NCBI RefSeq assembly: GCF_022867795.2
Contig: NZ_CP107006.1
Coordinates: forward strand, 3,968,001-4,032,000
From: Chitinophaga horti
Lineage (GTDB): Bacteria; Bacteroidota; Bacteroidia; Chitinophagales; Chitinophagaceae
DNA: 64,000 bases
Direction of reading: 5' to 3'
Shown here in pieces: positions 25,998-35,306 of this stretch (position 1 is its first letter; the number at the start of each line of letters is the position of its first letter). Below the pieces are notes generated by a model. That model saw nothing but the letters and a program-made list of their open reading frames with translations. It was not told the origin of the DNA and made no database searches. The position numbers were made by a program, and so were the translations under genes.

Positions 25998-27413
25998 ATG
26001 ATGGCCTTGAACCTCTTACTTACCCTCGTAGCGGGGCTTGTAGCCGGTAGCCTGACTGGCTACTTCGTCCTCCGCAACCTTCTCCGTAAACACTACACCC
26101 CGAACAGTGAAGCCGAGCAATTACGCATCGCACTCGCCCAGCGTTTAACACGCGAGCAGGTGGAAGAACGATACGTATCGCGCGAGGTGTACGCCAACGT
26201 GCAAAACAGTGTGCGGGAAAGGGACGGGCAGCTCGCCAACCTGCAAAACCACATCTTCCAGAAAGATAACCAGATACTGGAACTGAGCACGCAACATACC
26301 GCCCTGCAAAAAGCAAACGAACACCTGGAAGATAAGCTGGACAATGCCAAAAAGGAGCTGGACTCCCTCCTGCTCAATGCCCGCGAACAGTTTAAAGTAC
26401 TGGCCGAGGAAATTGTGAAAGAGAAAGGAAAAGACTTGTCAGACGCCAACCGCACTTCGATGGATGCATTGCTGAATCCTTTGAAGACGGACATCCTCAG
26501 CTTCAAAAAAACGATAGAAGATACGCGCAAAGAAGACATACAGGACCTCACTTCCCTCAAAAAAGAAATCGAATCACTCCAGAAAATGAATACCCGCCTG
26601 AGCGAAGATGCCCAGCGACTGGCAGGCGCCTTACGCTCCGACGTAAAAGTACAGGGCAACTGGGGCGAAGATCGTTTAAAGTTGATACTGGAAGCAGAAG
26701 GCCTGCAAAACTATATCGACTTCACCAACCAGGGCACCTACCGCGACGAGGAAGAAGGCCTGAACCGCCGCCCGGACTGCATCCTGCGCCTGCCGGACGG
26801 TAAACACCTCGTCATCGACAGTAAGGTGTCCCTGAACGCTTATATCGAATACTTTAACGCGGCTGATCCGGTCGTGAAGAAGGATTCACTAAAGCAACTG
26901 GTACGCAACATCAACGATCACATCGACCTGCTGGCCAATAAAAATTACCAGTCACTGTCCGGACTGCAAACCCCGGATTTCGTGTTTATGTTCATGCATT
27001 TTGAATCGGCACTTACACTTGCCATGAATGAGAGCCCGGATATATTTAACCGCGCACTGCAACGTAAGATCGTGATCATCACCCCTACTACTTTAGTAGC
27101 CACCATGAAGGTGGTAAAGCTGCTCTGGCAAAAAGAAAACAGGGTGAAAAATGTGGAGGAGATCTTTCGCCAATGCGGCTTGCTGTATGATAAGTTCGTG
27201 ATGTTTACGGAAGAAATGCAGAAAGTGGGTAAAAGCATCAGCGATGCCGATCGCGCCTATCATGATGCGATGAACCGCCTGCGCGACGGCGCCCGTAAAA
27301 GCGATACGATCATCGGTAAATTCCAGCTTATACAGCAGCTGGAAGCCAAGACTACACGTAAGTTACCAGACAACATCCTGAATGGCATATCGATGCTGGA
27401 AGAGAATGAATAA
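25998..27413 (+). CDS. rmuC: DNA recombination protein RmuC
   Basis: The 471-aa protein has an N-terminal membrane anchor (about 4-27), a long coiled coil (about 40-150) and the RmuC nuclease-like domain (GNWGEDRLKLILEAEGLQNYIDF, RRPDCILRLPDGKHLVIDSKVSL). The family limits DNA inversions at repeats; the exact activity is uncertain. It lies just beyond the triplicated terminator and starts its own unit. Confidence 0.93.
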   Translation: MMALNLLLTLVAGLVAGSLTGYFVLRNLLRKHYTPNSEAEQLRIALAQRLTREQVEERYVSREVYANVQNSVRERDGQLANLQNHIFQKDNQILELSTQHTALQKANEHLEDKLDNAKKELDSLLLNAREQFKVLAEEIVKEKGKDLSDANRTSMDALLNPLKTDILSFKKTIEDTRKEDIQDLTSLKKEIESLQKMNTRLSEDAQRLAGALRSDVKVQGNWGEDRLKLILEAEGLQNYIDFTNQGTYRDEEEGLNRRPDCILRLPDGKHLVIDSKVSLNAYIEYFNAADPVVKKDSLKQLVRNINDHIDLLANKNYQSLSGLQTPDFVFMFMHFESALTLAMNESPDIFNRALQRKIVIITPTTLVATMKVVKLLWQKENRVKNVEEIFRQCGLLYDKFVMFTEEMQKVGKSISDADRAYHDAMNRLRDGARKSDTIIGKFQLIQQLEAKTTRKLPDNILNGISMLEENE

Positions 27414-27475
27414 GCTGAAAAAACAGGCATCGTATTAAAGCGCTCAACCCTTATCTTTATAGAAAATAAAGAAAG

Positions 27476-28405
27476 ATGCAAACGATACTTGGGGCTAATG
27501 GGATAATAGGCAGGGAACTTTCGAAAGCATTGCAGCCCTACGCTTCTGTCATACGCCAGGTAAGCCGCAACCCTAAAAAGGTGAACGATACCGACCAGGT
27601 ACTGGCAGCAGACCTTACCGACTACCAACAAACCGTGAAGGCTGTAGAAGGATCTGCGATCACCTATCTTACTGCCGGCCTGCCCTATAACCATAAAGTA
27701 TGGCAAAAACAGTGGCCGTTGATCGTGCAAAACACGATCAACGCCTGTAAGATCGCCGGTTCCAAACTCGTTTTTTTCGATAACGTATACATGTACGGCC
27801 ATGTGAAAGGCTGGATGACAGAAGATACGCCCTACCGCCCTTCCAGTAAAAAGGGAAAAGTGCGTACCATGATCGCGCAAATGCTGCATGATGAAATGCA
27901 CCGTGGCGCACTACCTGTACTCATCGCCCGCTCTGCCGATTTCTACGGCCCGGGCGCCGATAACAGCGTACCTAACATACTGGTGCTGAATAACCTGGTG
28001 AAAGGTGGCAAACCGCAATGGATGGGTAAATCCACCGTGCCCCACTCGTTTACTTATACGCCTGATGCGGGCCGAGCCACGGCGCTGCTCGGCAATACAC
28101 CATCTGCCTACAACCAGGTGTGGCACCTGCCAACCGATAAAAACGCGTTGACGGGCAAAGAATTTATCCGCATCGCCTGCGAACTATACGGCAAACAAGA
28201 CGCGAAGTTTTCCATCATACCCGACTGGATGCTGCGCGTAGGTGGCATCTTCAAAAAAGAACTGGCGGAATTGATAGAAATGAACTATCAATATGAATAC
28301 GATTACCTGTTCGACAGCAGTAAGTTTGAGAAAGCGTTTCACCTGAAGCCCACGCCTTATCGCACCGGACTACAGGAAACGATCAACGCACTCAAAAAGA
28401 AATAA
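27476..28405 (+). CDS. Extended SDR, NAD-dependent epimerase/dehydratase family
   Basis: The 309-aa protein has a short N-terminal Rossmann motif LGANGIIGRE (5-14) and a YGHVK segment in the YxxxK position of SDR enzymes. It lacks family-specific marks, so the substrate is unknown. TATCTTTA at 27452 is a 7/8 match to the -7 element. It is convergent with the desaturase gene. Confidence 0.82.
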   Translation: MQTILGANGIIGRELSKALQPYASVIRQVSRNPKKVNDTDQVLAADLTDYQQTVKAVEGSAITYLTAGLPYNHKVWQKQWPLIVQNTINACKIAGSKLVFFDNVYMYGHVKGWMTEDTPYRPSSKKGKVRTMIAQMLHDEMHRGALPVLIARSADFYGPGADNSVPNILVLNNLVKGGKPQWMGKSTVPHSFTYTPDAGRATALLGNTPSAYNQVWHLPTDKNALTGKEFIRIACELYGKQDAKFSIIPDWMLRVGGIFKKELAELIEMNYQYEYDYLFDSSKFEKAFHLKPTPYRTGLQETINALKKK

Positions 28406-28407
28406 AA

Positions 28408-28438
28408 AAAGAGGCTGCTCAAACGAGACAGCCTCTTT
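28408..28438. terminator. Bidirectional terminator, SDR/desaturase
   Basis: AAAGAGGCTG/CAGCCTCTTT with A and T runs on either side, serving two convergent genes. Confidence 0.85.
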
Positions 28439-28455
28439 TCTTTACGAATTATTTA

Positions 28456-29535
28456 TCAGGCAACAGCCGGCGGACGGCCAAGCTGGCGAATGAAACGGAA
28501 GTGAGAGATCACAGCGCTTGTCATAGTGGGCAGGCAGTGATATTGCAGGTTGAACTTTTTACACTCCGCCGCCACAATTTTGCTCAGCGCAGGGTAATGT
28601 ACGTGACTAATACGCGGGAACAGGTGATGTTCTACCTGGTAATTCAGTCCACCTACATACCAGGAAATAATTTTATTATCCGGTGCAAAGTTAGAAGTAG
28701 TCTTAATCTGGTGTACCGCCCACTCGCTTTCGATCTGCGTATCTTCCAGACCCGCTGCTTCAAACTCAGTTTCCTCTACTACGTGTGCCAGCTGGAACAC
28801 GATCGCAAGCGTAAAGCCAAGGGTAACGTGCATAGAAGCAAAGCCGATCAGCCAGGCTTTCCATCCTACCACAACGATAGGAATCACTACATAGAAGGCC
28901 ACGTATAACACCTTACTCAGCCAGAATACCAGGTGATCGCTGTTTGACATGGTTTTCAGAGGCGTGGTGTTTACTTTCTTCGCAAAATACTTCTGAAAGT
29001 CGTTACCGAACACCCATGCAAAAGAGCTGATGGCATACATAAACGGCACATACAGGTGCTGGATGCGGTGTACAGGCACCCAACGCTGCGTTTGACAGTG
29101 GCGCATGAGCGGGCTCTTGGCAATATCGTCGTCGATACCGTCTACGTTTGTATAAGTATGGTGAATGATGTTGTGCTTGTGTTTCCAGATGAAGGAGTTG
29201 CCGCCGAGGGCGTTGAGTGTTAAACCCAGGGTTTCGTTCACCCAGTTTTTAGTGGAATAGCTACCGTGACAGGCATCGTGCATTACGTTAAAGCCGATAC
29301 TGGCCAGGATGAGGCCCAGCAGTGCTGAAAGACCGACACCAAGCCATACGGGCATCGTAACCGTTAGCAGCACTACGTAAATCGCAATAGCCGAAGGAAT
29401 GAGCACCGCTGTTTTGTGATACAATTTCCAGTTGCCCGTTTTCCGAAGTTTGGTTTCCTCGAAATAAGCATCTACCGACGCTTTAAGCGATTGGAAAAAT
29501 ACGGCGTTCTTGTTGTTGAAAGTAACTTTTGACAT
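28456..29535 (-). CDS. Membrane acyl-lipid (front-end type) fatty acid desaturase
   Basis: A 359-aa di-iron membrane enzyme introducing a cis double bond into acyl chains. The three histidine boxes are HDACH (86-90), HNIIHH (121-126) and QVEHH (about 297), the last being the Q-box of delta-5/6-type desaturases without the usual fused cytochrome b5. About four membrane helices flank the boxes. The start at 29535 (MSKVTFNNKN) fits homologue length better than an upstream in-frame Met at 29577. It probably tunes membrane fluidity. Confidence 0.88.
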   Translation of the reverse strand: MSKVTFNNKNAVFFQSLKASVDAYFEETKLRKTGNWKLYHKTAVLIPSAIAIYVVLLTVTMPVWLGVGLSALLGLILASIGFNVMHDACHGSYSTKNWVNETLGLTLNALGGNSFIWKHKHNIIHHTYTNVDGIDDDIAKSPLMRHCQTQRWVPVHRIQHLYVPFMYAISSFAWVFGNDFQKYFAKKVNTTPLKTMSNSDHLVFWLSKVLYVAFYVVIPIVVVGWKAWLIGFASMHVTLGFTLAIVFQLAHVVEETEFEAAGLEDTQIESEWAVHQIKTTSNFAPDNKIISWYVGGLNYQVEHHLFPRISHVHYPALSKIVAAECKKFNLQYHCLPTMTSAVISHFRFIRQLGRPPAVA

Positions 29536-29781
29536 GTTTAACAGTTGCCCGGTCTTCTGCATAATTTTTACCGGCATTGAAAGATAGAATGGTTTAACTG
29601 ATGGCGGTTTCTAAACTAATCCACAATTGCGAGACCCATAATTGAATGTAAGTTATGCATTTAAACGCAGATCCTTTGTACATCCCATCGAATTATGATT
29701 AATTTAACAGCGTTGTGGCGTTCGACTTAAAGGTTTAGACGCATATTCAATATCTTTACAAAGGAACTAATCGTTAGCCAC

Positions 29782-30462
29782 ATGCATATTCATTATTTTC
29801 AGCACGTACCGTTCGAAGGATTGGGTTGTATAGCAGACTGGATAGCCAGGAAAGGCCACCAGGTGAGCGCAACGCACTGGTATAAACAGGAAACGCCGCC
29901 AGCATTGGATGCTGTGGACTGGCTGATCGTATTGGGCGGCCCCATGGGGGTTTACGACCAGGACCGTTATCCCTGGCTGGAGGTGGAGAAAAACTACATC
30001 CGCGACGCCGTGGCGCAGGGCAAACGTGTACTGGGCATTTGCCTGGGCGCACAGCTGGTAGCAGCCGCGCTTGGTGCCAAAGTATATCCCAATAAAGAAA
30101 AAGAAATCGGCTGGTTCCCGGTACACTTCGAAAAGGCACACCCTTTGGTAGATTTTATGCCGGTTACCGAAATGGTATTCCACTGGCACGGCGACACGTT
30201 CGATTTGCCGGAAAATGCGGTCCGCTTCGCTTCCACCCCGGCCTGCCGTAACCAGGCCTTTATTTACGGAGAGCGCACCGTCGGCTTACAGTTCCATTTT
30301 GAAGCAACCGCCACCTCGGTGGATGACATGATCCATCACGGGAAGGAAGAATTGATAGAAGCAACGTATATTCAACGGGCAGAAGAGATCAGGGCTGGCA
30401 ACGGGCACATCGCCATTAATAACCAGCTGATGTTTACCTTGCTCGACAGGATGGAAAAATAA
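29782..30462 (+). CDS. Class I glutamine amidotransferase-like protein
   Basis: The 226-aa stand-alone GATase-1 domain resembles the amidotransferase half of GMP synthase. The nucleophile C87 is in LGICLGAQLVA, and the His-Glu pair is in LQFHFEAT (about 171-178). No synthase domain is attached, and the partner or substrate is unknown. TATCTTTA (29751-29758) is a likely -7 element. The next gene follows after 6 bp. Confidence 0.85.
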   Translation: MHIHYFQHVPFEGLGCIADWIARKGHQVSATHWYKQETPPALDAVDWLIVLGGPMGVYDQDRYPWLEVEKNYIRDAVAQGKRVLGICLGAQLVAAALGAKVYPNKEKEIGWFPVHFEKAHPLVDFMPVTEMVFHWHGDTFDLPENAVRFASTPACRNQAFIYGERTVGLQFHFEATATSVDDMIHHGKEELIEATYIQRAEEIRAGNGHIAINNQLMFTLLDRMEK

Positions 30463-30468
30463 CAACTT

Positions 30469-31446
30469 ATGAACGTACAGTTACTGATCGTAGGCGGAGG
30501 CCCCATCGGGTTAGCCTGCGGCCTCGCGGCACAACAGGAAGGGATTGATTATGTGATTATTGAAAAGGGCTGCCTGGTCAACTCGCTGTACCATTACCCG
30601 CTGAATATGACTTTCTTTTCCACCTCCGAAAGGCTGGAAATAGGCGGCATCCCCTTCGTGTCCATCAACCCGAAACCCACGCGACCGGAAGCCATGGAGT
30701 ATTACCGCCGCGTAGCCACCTCCAAAGAATTGAAAGTGCATCTCTTTGAAGAGGTGGAAGGTGTAACGCCACAAGACGGCGGTTATGCCGTACAGACTTC
30801 CAAAACCACTTACCAGGCCAGGTTCGTCATCCTCGCTACTGGTTTTTATGATATTCCGAACTTACTGAACATCCCCGGCGAAGAACTGCCTAAAGTAACG
30901 CACTATTACAAGGAGCCGCACTTCTACGCCATGCAAAACGTACTGGTGGTAGGCGCCAACAATTCCTCTGTGGATGCAGCGCTGGAAACGTACCGTAAAG
31001 GCGCGCAGGTTACCATGGTCATTCGCGAAGGCGAGATTGGCCGCCGGGTGAAATACTGGGTAAAACCGGATATCGAAAACCGCATTGCAGAAGGATCTAT
31101 AAAAGCTTACTTCCATTCGCAACTCAAAGCCGTCCGCGAACACGAGGTCGACATCGAAACGCCGGAAGGCATCGTCACTATTCCCAACGATTATGTACTG
31201 GCAATGACCGGCTATCAGCCCAACTTTGCCTTCCTGGAAAAGTGCGGGGTACAGTTATCGGCTGATGCTAAAAAGTATCCCAGCTACAGCGGTGAAACGA
31301 TGGAGACGAACCTCGGCAATGTTTATCTGGCGGGAGTAGTTTGCGGCGGGATGGATACACATGTTTGGTTCATAGAGAACTCACGCGAACATGCCATCAG
31401 GATCGTGAACAATATTGCAGGAAAAATAAAAAGGCTGCCGGCATAA
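30469..31446 (+). CDS. YpdA-like FAD/NAD(P)-binding oxidoreductase
   Basis: The 325-aa flavoprotein has the FAD motif GGGPIGLACG (9-18) and a second nucleotide motif VVGANNSSVDAAL (about 163-175), with no CxxC redox pair. This is the layout of YpdA, the putative bacillithiol disulfide reductase. Whether this organism makes bacillithiol cannot be seen here. It is co-transcribed with the amidotransferase. The left arm of its terminator lies inside the final codons. Confidence 0.85.
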   Translation: MNVQLLIVGGGPIGLACGLAAQQEGIDYVIIEKGCLVNSLYHYPLNMTFFSTSERLEIGGIPFVSINPKPTRPEAMEYYRRVATSKELKVHLFEEVEGVTPQDGGYAVQTSKTTYQARFVILATGFYDIPNLLNIPGEELPKVTHYYKEPHFYAMQNVLVVGANNSSVDAALETYRKGAQVTMVIREGEIGRRVKYWVKPDIENRIAEGSIKAYFHSQLKAVREHEVDIETPEGIVTIPNDYVLAMTGYQPNFAFLEKCGVQLSADAKKYPSYSGETMETNLGNVYLAGVVCGGMDTHVWFIENSREHAIRIVNNIAGKIKRLPA

Positions 31447-31460
31447 CCAGGCAGCCTTTT
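31429..31460 (+). terminator. Terminator embedded in the ypdA-like 3' end
   Basis: AAAAGGCTGCC (inside the last codons) pairs with GGCAGCCTTTT after the stop. The hairpin ends 5 bp before the convergent murB stop. Confidence 0.85.
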
Positions 31461-31464
31461 CATT

Positions 31465-32481
31465 TTAAATTATATTTACTTCTCTCTCAAGCGATACGCC
31501 GAATTTACTACGCACGGTATCCAACACGTGGGTGGAAAGGTCATAGATCTCCTGTCCGGTGGCGCCACCATAATTCACCAATACCAACGCCTGTTTCGCA
31601 TGCACGCCTGCATCGCCTTTGCGGTAACCTTTCAGTCCGCATTGCTCGATCAGCCAGCCTGCCGCCAGTTTATACCTGCCATTGGCTAACGGATAGGCCA
31701 CCAGTTCAGGGAACGTAGCTTTCAGCGATTCGTATTGCGAAGCTTCTATCTCCGGGTTTTTGAAGAAGCTGCCTGCATTGCCGATCTCCGCCGGGTTAGG
31801 CAGTTTGGAACTGCGGATGTTGATCACCGCCTGGCTGATCGCCTGTAACGACAGGTGGTTAATTCCCATATGCGCCAGCTCCTGCTCAATGGCGCCGTAA
31901 GTGGTATTGAAGTGATGCTTTTTATTCAGCTTGTAAATCACCGATAAGATCGCGAACTGCCCTTTGTACTGGCGCTTGAACACGCTTTCGCGGTACCCGA
32001 AATCACAGGCGGCGTTGTTGAAGTTTACCACCGAATGATCATTCATGTGTAAAGCCGACAGTTCATAGAACGTATCTTTTATCTCTACACCATACGCACC
32101 AATGTTCTGCATCGGGCTGGCGCCTACGTTACCGGGTATGAGCGACAGGTTCTCGAGGCCGGACAAATTATGCTGAATACAGTATTGCACAAAGCCATGC
32201 CAGTTTTCGCCAGCGCCGGCCTTTACATACACATGATCCTCATCTTCCCTAACGGCATGTATCCCTTTGATCTCGTTTTTGAGAACGAGCCCATCGAAAT
32301 CCTTTGTGAGCAACACATTGCTGCCTCCACCCAGGATCATGCGCGGCACATTTTTCCATTCATTGCTTTCCAGTATTTCGCGCAACGCTTCTTTAGAATC
32401 GAAGGCCGCGAAATAGCGGGCTTTGGCGTCGAGGCCGAAGGTATTGTAAGGTTTCAGTGAAACATTTTGCGCTATCGTCAT
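31465..32481 (-). CDS. murB: UDP-N-acetylenolpyruvoylglucosamine reductase
   Basis: NADPH- and FAD-dependent second committed step of peptidoglycan synthesis, cytosolic. The protein is 338 aa from the ATG at 32481; the open frame continues about 136 codons upstream, but that part crosses the divergent promoter and the next gene and has no homologous look. NTFGLDAKARYF, LGGGSNVLL, PGNVGASPMQNIGAYGVEI and GNAGSFFKNPEI (catalytic Ser) identify MurB. Confidence 0.95.
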   Translation of the reverse strand: MTIAQNVSLKPYNTFGLDAKARYFAAFDSKEALREILESNEWKNVPRMILGGGSNVLLTKDFDGLVLKNEIKGIHAVREDEDHVYVKAGAGENWHGFVQYCIQHNLSGLENLSLIPGNVGASPMQNIGAYGVEIKDTFYELSALHMNDHSVVNFNNAACDFGYRESVFKRQYKGQFAILSVIYKLNKKHHFNTTYGAIEQELAHMGINHLSLQAISQAVINIRSSKLPNPAEIGNAGSFFKNPEIEASQYESLKATFPELVAYPLANGRYKLAAGWLIEQCGLKGYRKGDAGVHAKQALVLVNYGGATGQEIYDLSTHVLDTVRSKFGVSLEREVNII

Positions 32482-32501
32482 AAAGGCGTGTTCAAATGTG
32501 C

Positions 32502-32549
32502 TATCTTTAGTAAACCGGACAAAGATAATTAACAAAACTATGTCACAAA
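32502..32549. promoter_or_regulatory. Overlapping divergent promoters of murB and the NAD(P)-binding gene
   Basis: For murB the minus strand carries TTTG (32549-32546), an 18-nt spacer and TATCTTTG (32527-32520), a full consensus. For the rightward gene TATCTTTA (32502-32509) is a 7/8 match. The two overlap, so the genes probably compete for polymerase. Confidence 0.6.
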
Positions 32550-33214
32550 CAGCCATTGTGATAGGCGCTACGGGACTCACCGGCAGCAGCCTGGTAACCG
32601 CACTTCTGGATGATCCTGCGTTTTCCGTCGTGAAAACGGTAGGCCGCAAGCCGCTGACGCTTACACATCCCAGGCTACAGCAAATGACCCTCTCGCTTAC
32701 GGATATACCGGCTTTACAGGGCGCATTGCTGGGCGATGTGATGTTTTGCTGCATCGGCACCACGATCAAAAAGGCGGGCAGTAAAAAGGCCTTTACGGAG
32801 GTCGATCTCGATATTCCCGTTCGATGTGCGGAAATCGCATACCGTAATGGGGTAAAACAATTCCTGCTCATTTCCGCGATCGGTGCCAACGCTGCTTCGC
32901 CTAACTTCTACCTGCGTACGAAGGGACAAACGGAACAGGGCATTGCCCGCACGGGGTTTGAGGGCGTACATATCTTCCGGCCGTCTATCATCCTGGGCGA
33001 ACGCCAGGAGTTCCGGCTGGGCGAAAAGATTGGCGGCGCCATCATGCAGGGCCTCCGCTTCCTGTTACAGGGAAAGCTGAAAAAATACCGCGGCATATCC
33101 GCAGAAGTAATAGCTGCCGCTATGCAAAAAATAGCCCGGCAAAAAGTAAAAGGTACCCACATCTACGAATCAGACGAAATACAGGCCATTGCCGACAATA
33201 CGCCCGCTACCTGA
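32540..33214 (+). CDS. NAD(P)H-binding oxidoreductase, HTATIP2-like atypical SDR
   Basis: The 224-aa protein has the Rossmann motif VIGATGLTGSSL near its start, SAIGA at the SDR Ser position and YLRTKGQTE following, as in HTATIP2/Rossmann oxidoreductases. The start at 32540 (MSQTAIVIGATG) is chosen over a non-ATG start 14 codons earlier. The substrate is unknown. Confidence 0.82.
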   Translation: MSQTAIVIGATGLTGSSLVTALLDDPAFSVVKTVGRKPLTLTHPRLQQMTLSLTDIPALQGALLGDVMFCCIGTTIKKAGSKKAFTEVDLDIPVRCAEIAYRNGVKQFLLISAIGANAASPNFYLRTKGQTEQGIARTGFEGVHIFRPSIILGERQEFRLGEKIGGAIMQGLRFLLQGKLKKYRGISAEVIAAAMQKIARQKVKGTHIYESDEIQAIADNTPAT

Positions 33215-33253
33215 TTTTTTATCTATTTTGATGCTCAGCATCTCTTGTTTAGT

Positions 33254-35242
33254 ATGAACAAACTTATCTGCCAACTTGCCATCTTCCTGTGCTTCGCCTT
33301 ACCTGTTAGTCTGCACGCGCAAACTAACCGCCACTTGCCAAGTGACTGGGAGCAAGCCAGGATGACGCTCACCACAATTACCGACAGCTCGCTCTTCCGC
33401 GACGATTTTACCATATTGCTACACAACGTAACCTGCGATTTTATACTCACGCCCCCCGAAGAAGCGGAAGGTGTTGGTTATTACCGCCAGGTGCACCGCC
33501 GCCTGCGGGTGAATACCCAAAAGGGAAGCGACAGTCTTTCGTCGATCGTACTCCCGCTCCTGCCCAACGAAACGATCGTATTTATGCGCGCCCGGGTGTT
33601 ACGCCCCGGTGAGGAACCGGTAGAACTTTCGGGACGCCTGCAAGCTGCGGGTACCCGCCAGCACCCGACGTCGGTATTACAGATCGATCCGGTCCCGGTG
33701 GGCGGGGAACTGGAGTACGAGATAAAGTCGGTGGTAAGTAATGACCTGGCCGGCAGCGAATACATGCAGGCGGAATACCCTATCCTCGAAACGAAATTCA
33801 CACTCCTCTTCCCTAAAAAATACCAGATAAGGACGGTGAGCCGCAATGGCTATCCCGACGCAGCACTCACCGCTGCAAAGAACCACCGCGTGTGGGAAGT
33901 CAGCACCGGCCTCATACCGGGCAAAAAGCAACACGTATTTAACTACTACCAGCCGCAATTGCAGGGCATCCAGTTCTCGCTACAAAAATTTGTAACGGAT
34001 ACAGATAAACGAAAGAGAGACACCGTGCCTTACAACTGGCAGATTTATGGCGAAGAGCAGTTTTTTAAATACTTTTTCCTGGATAAAGATGAATTTAACC
34101 GCCTGCAGAAGGAGATGGATACCTGGGCATTCCTGAAACAGCAAAAGCCTTTACCACTGCTGATTTACCAGATCGAACACTTCATCAAAAACAAGTACCA
34201 GGTAAGCAAGTTTTATGACTTTGACCAGCTGCAGGATATCTCGAGCATCCTGCGTACGAAACAAACGAACGAAATAGGCATCACCAAACTGATGGCCGCC
34301 GCATTTTACATGATGCGCATCCGCTGCCAGCTGATGATGGTCAATGATCGCGAGCGCTACCCGCTGGACAGTGACATTGCCAACTTCAGCGCCGCCAGGA
34401 ATGTGCTGCTCTATTTCCCGGACATCAACCAGGCGCTCGCTCCCACCGAAACGTCTTACCAGTTACCTTATTACCCACCCGCCTGGGCCAACATCCCGGC
34501 ACTGATCGCCTCCGACACGGTAATTGACGGCACCTCGAAAGTACGCACCCGCTTTGGCAGGTCGCCTATGCCCGACTATACGACCAGCGGCATCCGTAAC
34601 GAAACGGAAATATGGGTAAACGACAGTTCGGCCAATACCTTGTTACGCAGCAAACAGTCGTTCTCCGGCTTTGCCGATGCACAGGTAAAAATGCTGCTCG
34701 GCCACCTGGACGCCAATTCCAAAACGTCGTTCAACAGCACCATCCTGCTTAAACCTGAAAGAGAAAACATCGTCAGCGTACAGGCCGTAAATACTACCTG
34801 GTCGCCTGTGGACATGAACGCGCCTTTCACGCTCAACAGCCAGTACCGCGTACCGTATTTCGTACTGGGCGAGGACAAAACGCTTACGGTAACAGTAGGC
34901 TCCCTGCTGGCTTACCAATATCAGCCTGTACGCGGCCTGCCGCCTTCCGATCAGCCGGTGGAGCTGCCCTACCCCTGCTACTTCGAAAAGAAAGTGATCG
35001 TACACATCCCCGCGGGGTATAAAGTAAAAAACAAAGCCGACTTCAACGTCGACCTCACGAATATCGATTCCATATCCGGGCTCAGGCTCGGTATGTTGCA
35101 GAGTGGCAACACCGTTACGTTACTGGCAACAGAGTGGTACAAGCAACCGCTTATTACCGGCAGCTCACGCGCGGCATTCGATCGCGTTCAAAAAGCGATT
35201 GCGTTTTTAAGGAGTAAAAATTTAGTACTGGAAAAAGAATAG
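33254..35242 (+). CDS. Secreted DUF3857/transglutaminase-like protein with degenerate active site
   Basis: A 662-aa exported protein; signal peptide about 1-22 (LHA-Q) from the ATG at 33254. An N-terminal DUF3857-like beta domain (about 40-240) is followed by a transglutaminase-like helical part (NKYQVSKFYDFDQL and TNEIGITKLMAAAFYMMRI). At the usual catalytic Cys position the sequence reads GIT, so it is probably inactive. The C-terminal part is a DUF3858-like beta domain. Such proteins are common in Bacteroidota and of unknown role. Confidence 0.7.
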   Translation: MNKLICQLAIFLCFALPVSLHAQTNRHLPSDWEQARMTLTTITDSSLFRDDFTILLHNVTCDFILTPPEEAEGVGYYRQVHRRLRVNTQKGSDSLSSIVLPLLPNETIVFMRARVLRPGEEPVELSGRLQAAGTRQHPTSVLQIDPVPVGGELEYEIKSVVSNDLAGSEYMQAEYPILETKFTLLFPKKYQIRTVSRNGYPDAALTAAKNHRVWEVSTGLIPGKKQHVFNYYQPQLQGIQFSLQKFVTDTDKRKRDTVPYNWQIYGEEQFFKYFFLDKDEFNRLQKEMDTWAFLKQQKPLPLLIYQIEHFIKNKYQVSKFYDFDQLQDISSILRTKQTNEIGITKLMAAAFYMMRIRCQLMMVNDRERYPLDSDIANFSAARNVLLYFPDINQALAPTETSYQLPYYPPAWANIPALIASDTVIDGTSKVRTRFGRSPMPDYTTSGIRNETEIWVNDSSANTLLRSKQSFSGFADAQVKMLLGHLDANSKTSFNSTILLKPERENIVSVQAVNTTWSPVDMNAPFTLNSQYRVPYFVLGEDKTLTVTVGSLLAYQYQPVRGLPPSDQPVELPYPCYFEKKVIVHIPAGYKVKNKADFNVDLTNIDSISGLRLGMLQSGNTVTLLATEWYKQPLITGSSRAAFDRVQKAIAFLRSKNLVLEKE

Positions 35243-35263
35243 TGGGCCAGCTTTTGTAATGCT

Positions 35264-35300
35264 ATCAGCCGCCGTTGTGTCACTCACTTCGGCGGCTGAT
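35264..35300. repeat. Palindromic repeat, copy 1
   Basis: 11-bp perfect arms ATCAGCCGCCG/CGGCGGCTGAT around a 15-nt loop, between convergent genes. Thirty-four of its bases, loop included, recur exactly and inverted at 59288-59321. T runs are poor on both sides, so it is not a standard terminator. Confidence 0.85.
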
Positions 35301-35306
35301 TCGCTT

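Noticed and set aside
31465..32889. Longer murB reading frame (474 codons)
   Set aside because: The extra N-terminus crosses the murB promoter and is antisense to the neighbouring oxidoreductase; the Met at 32481 fits the family.
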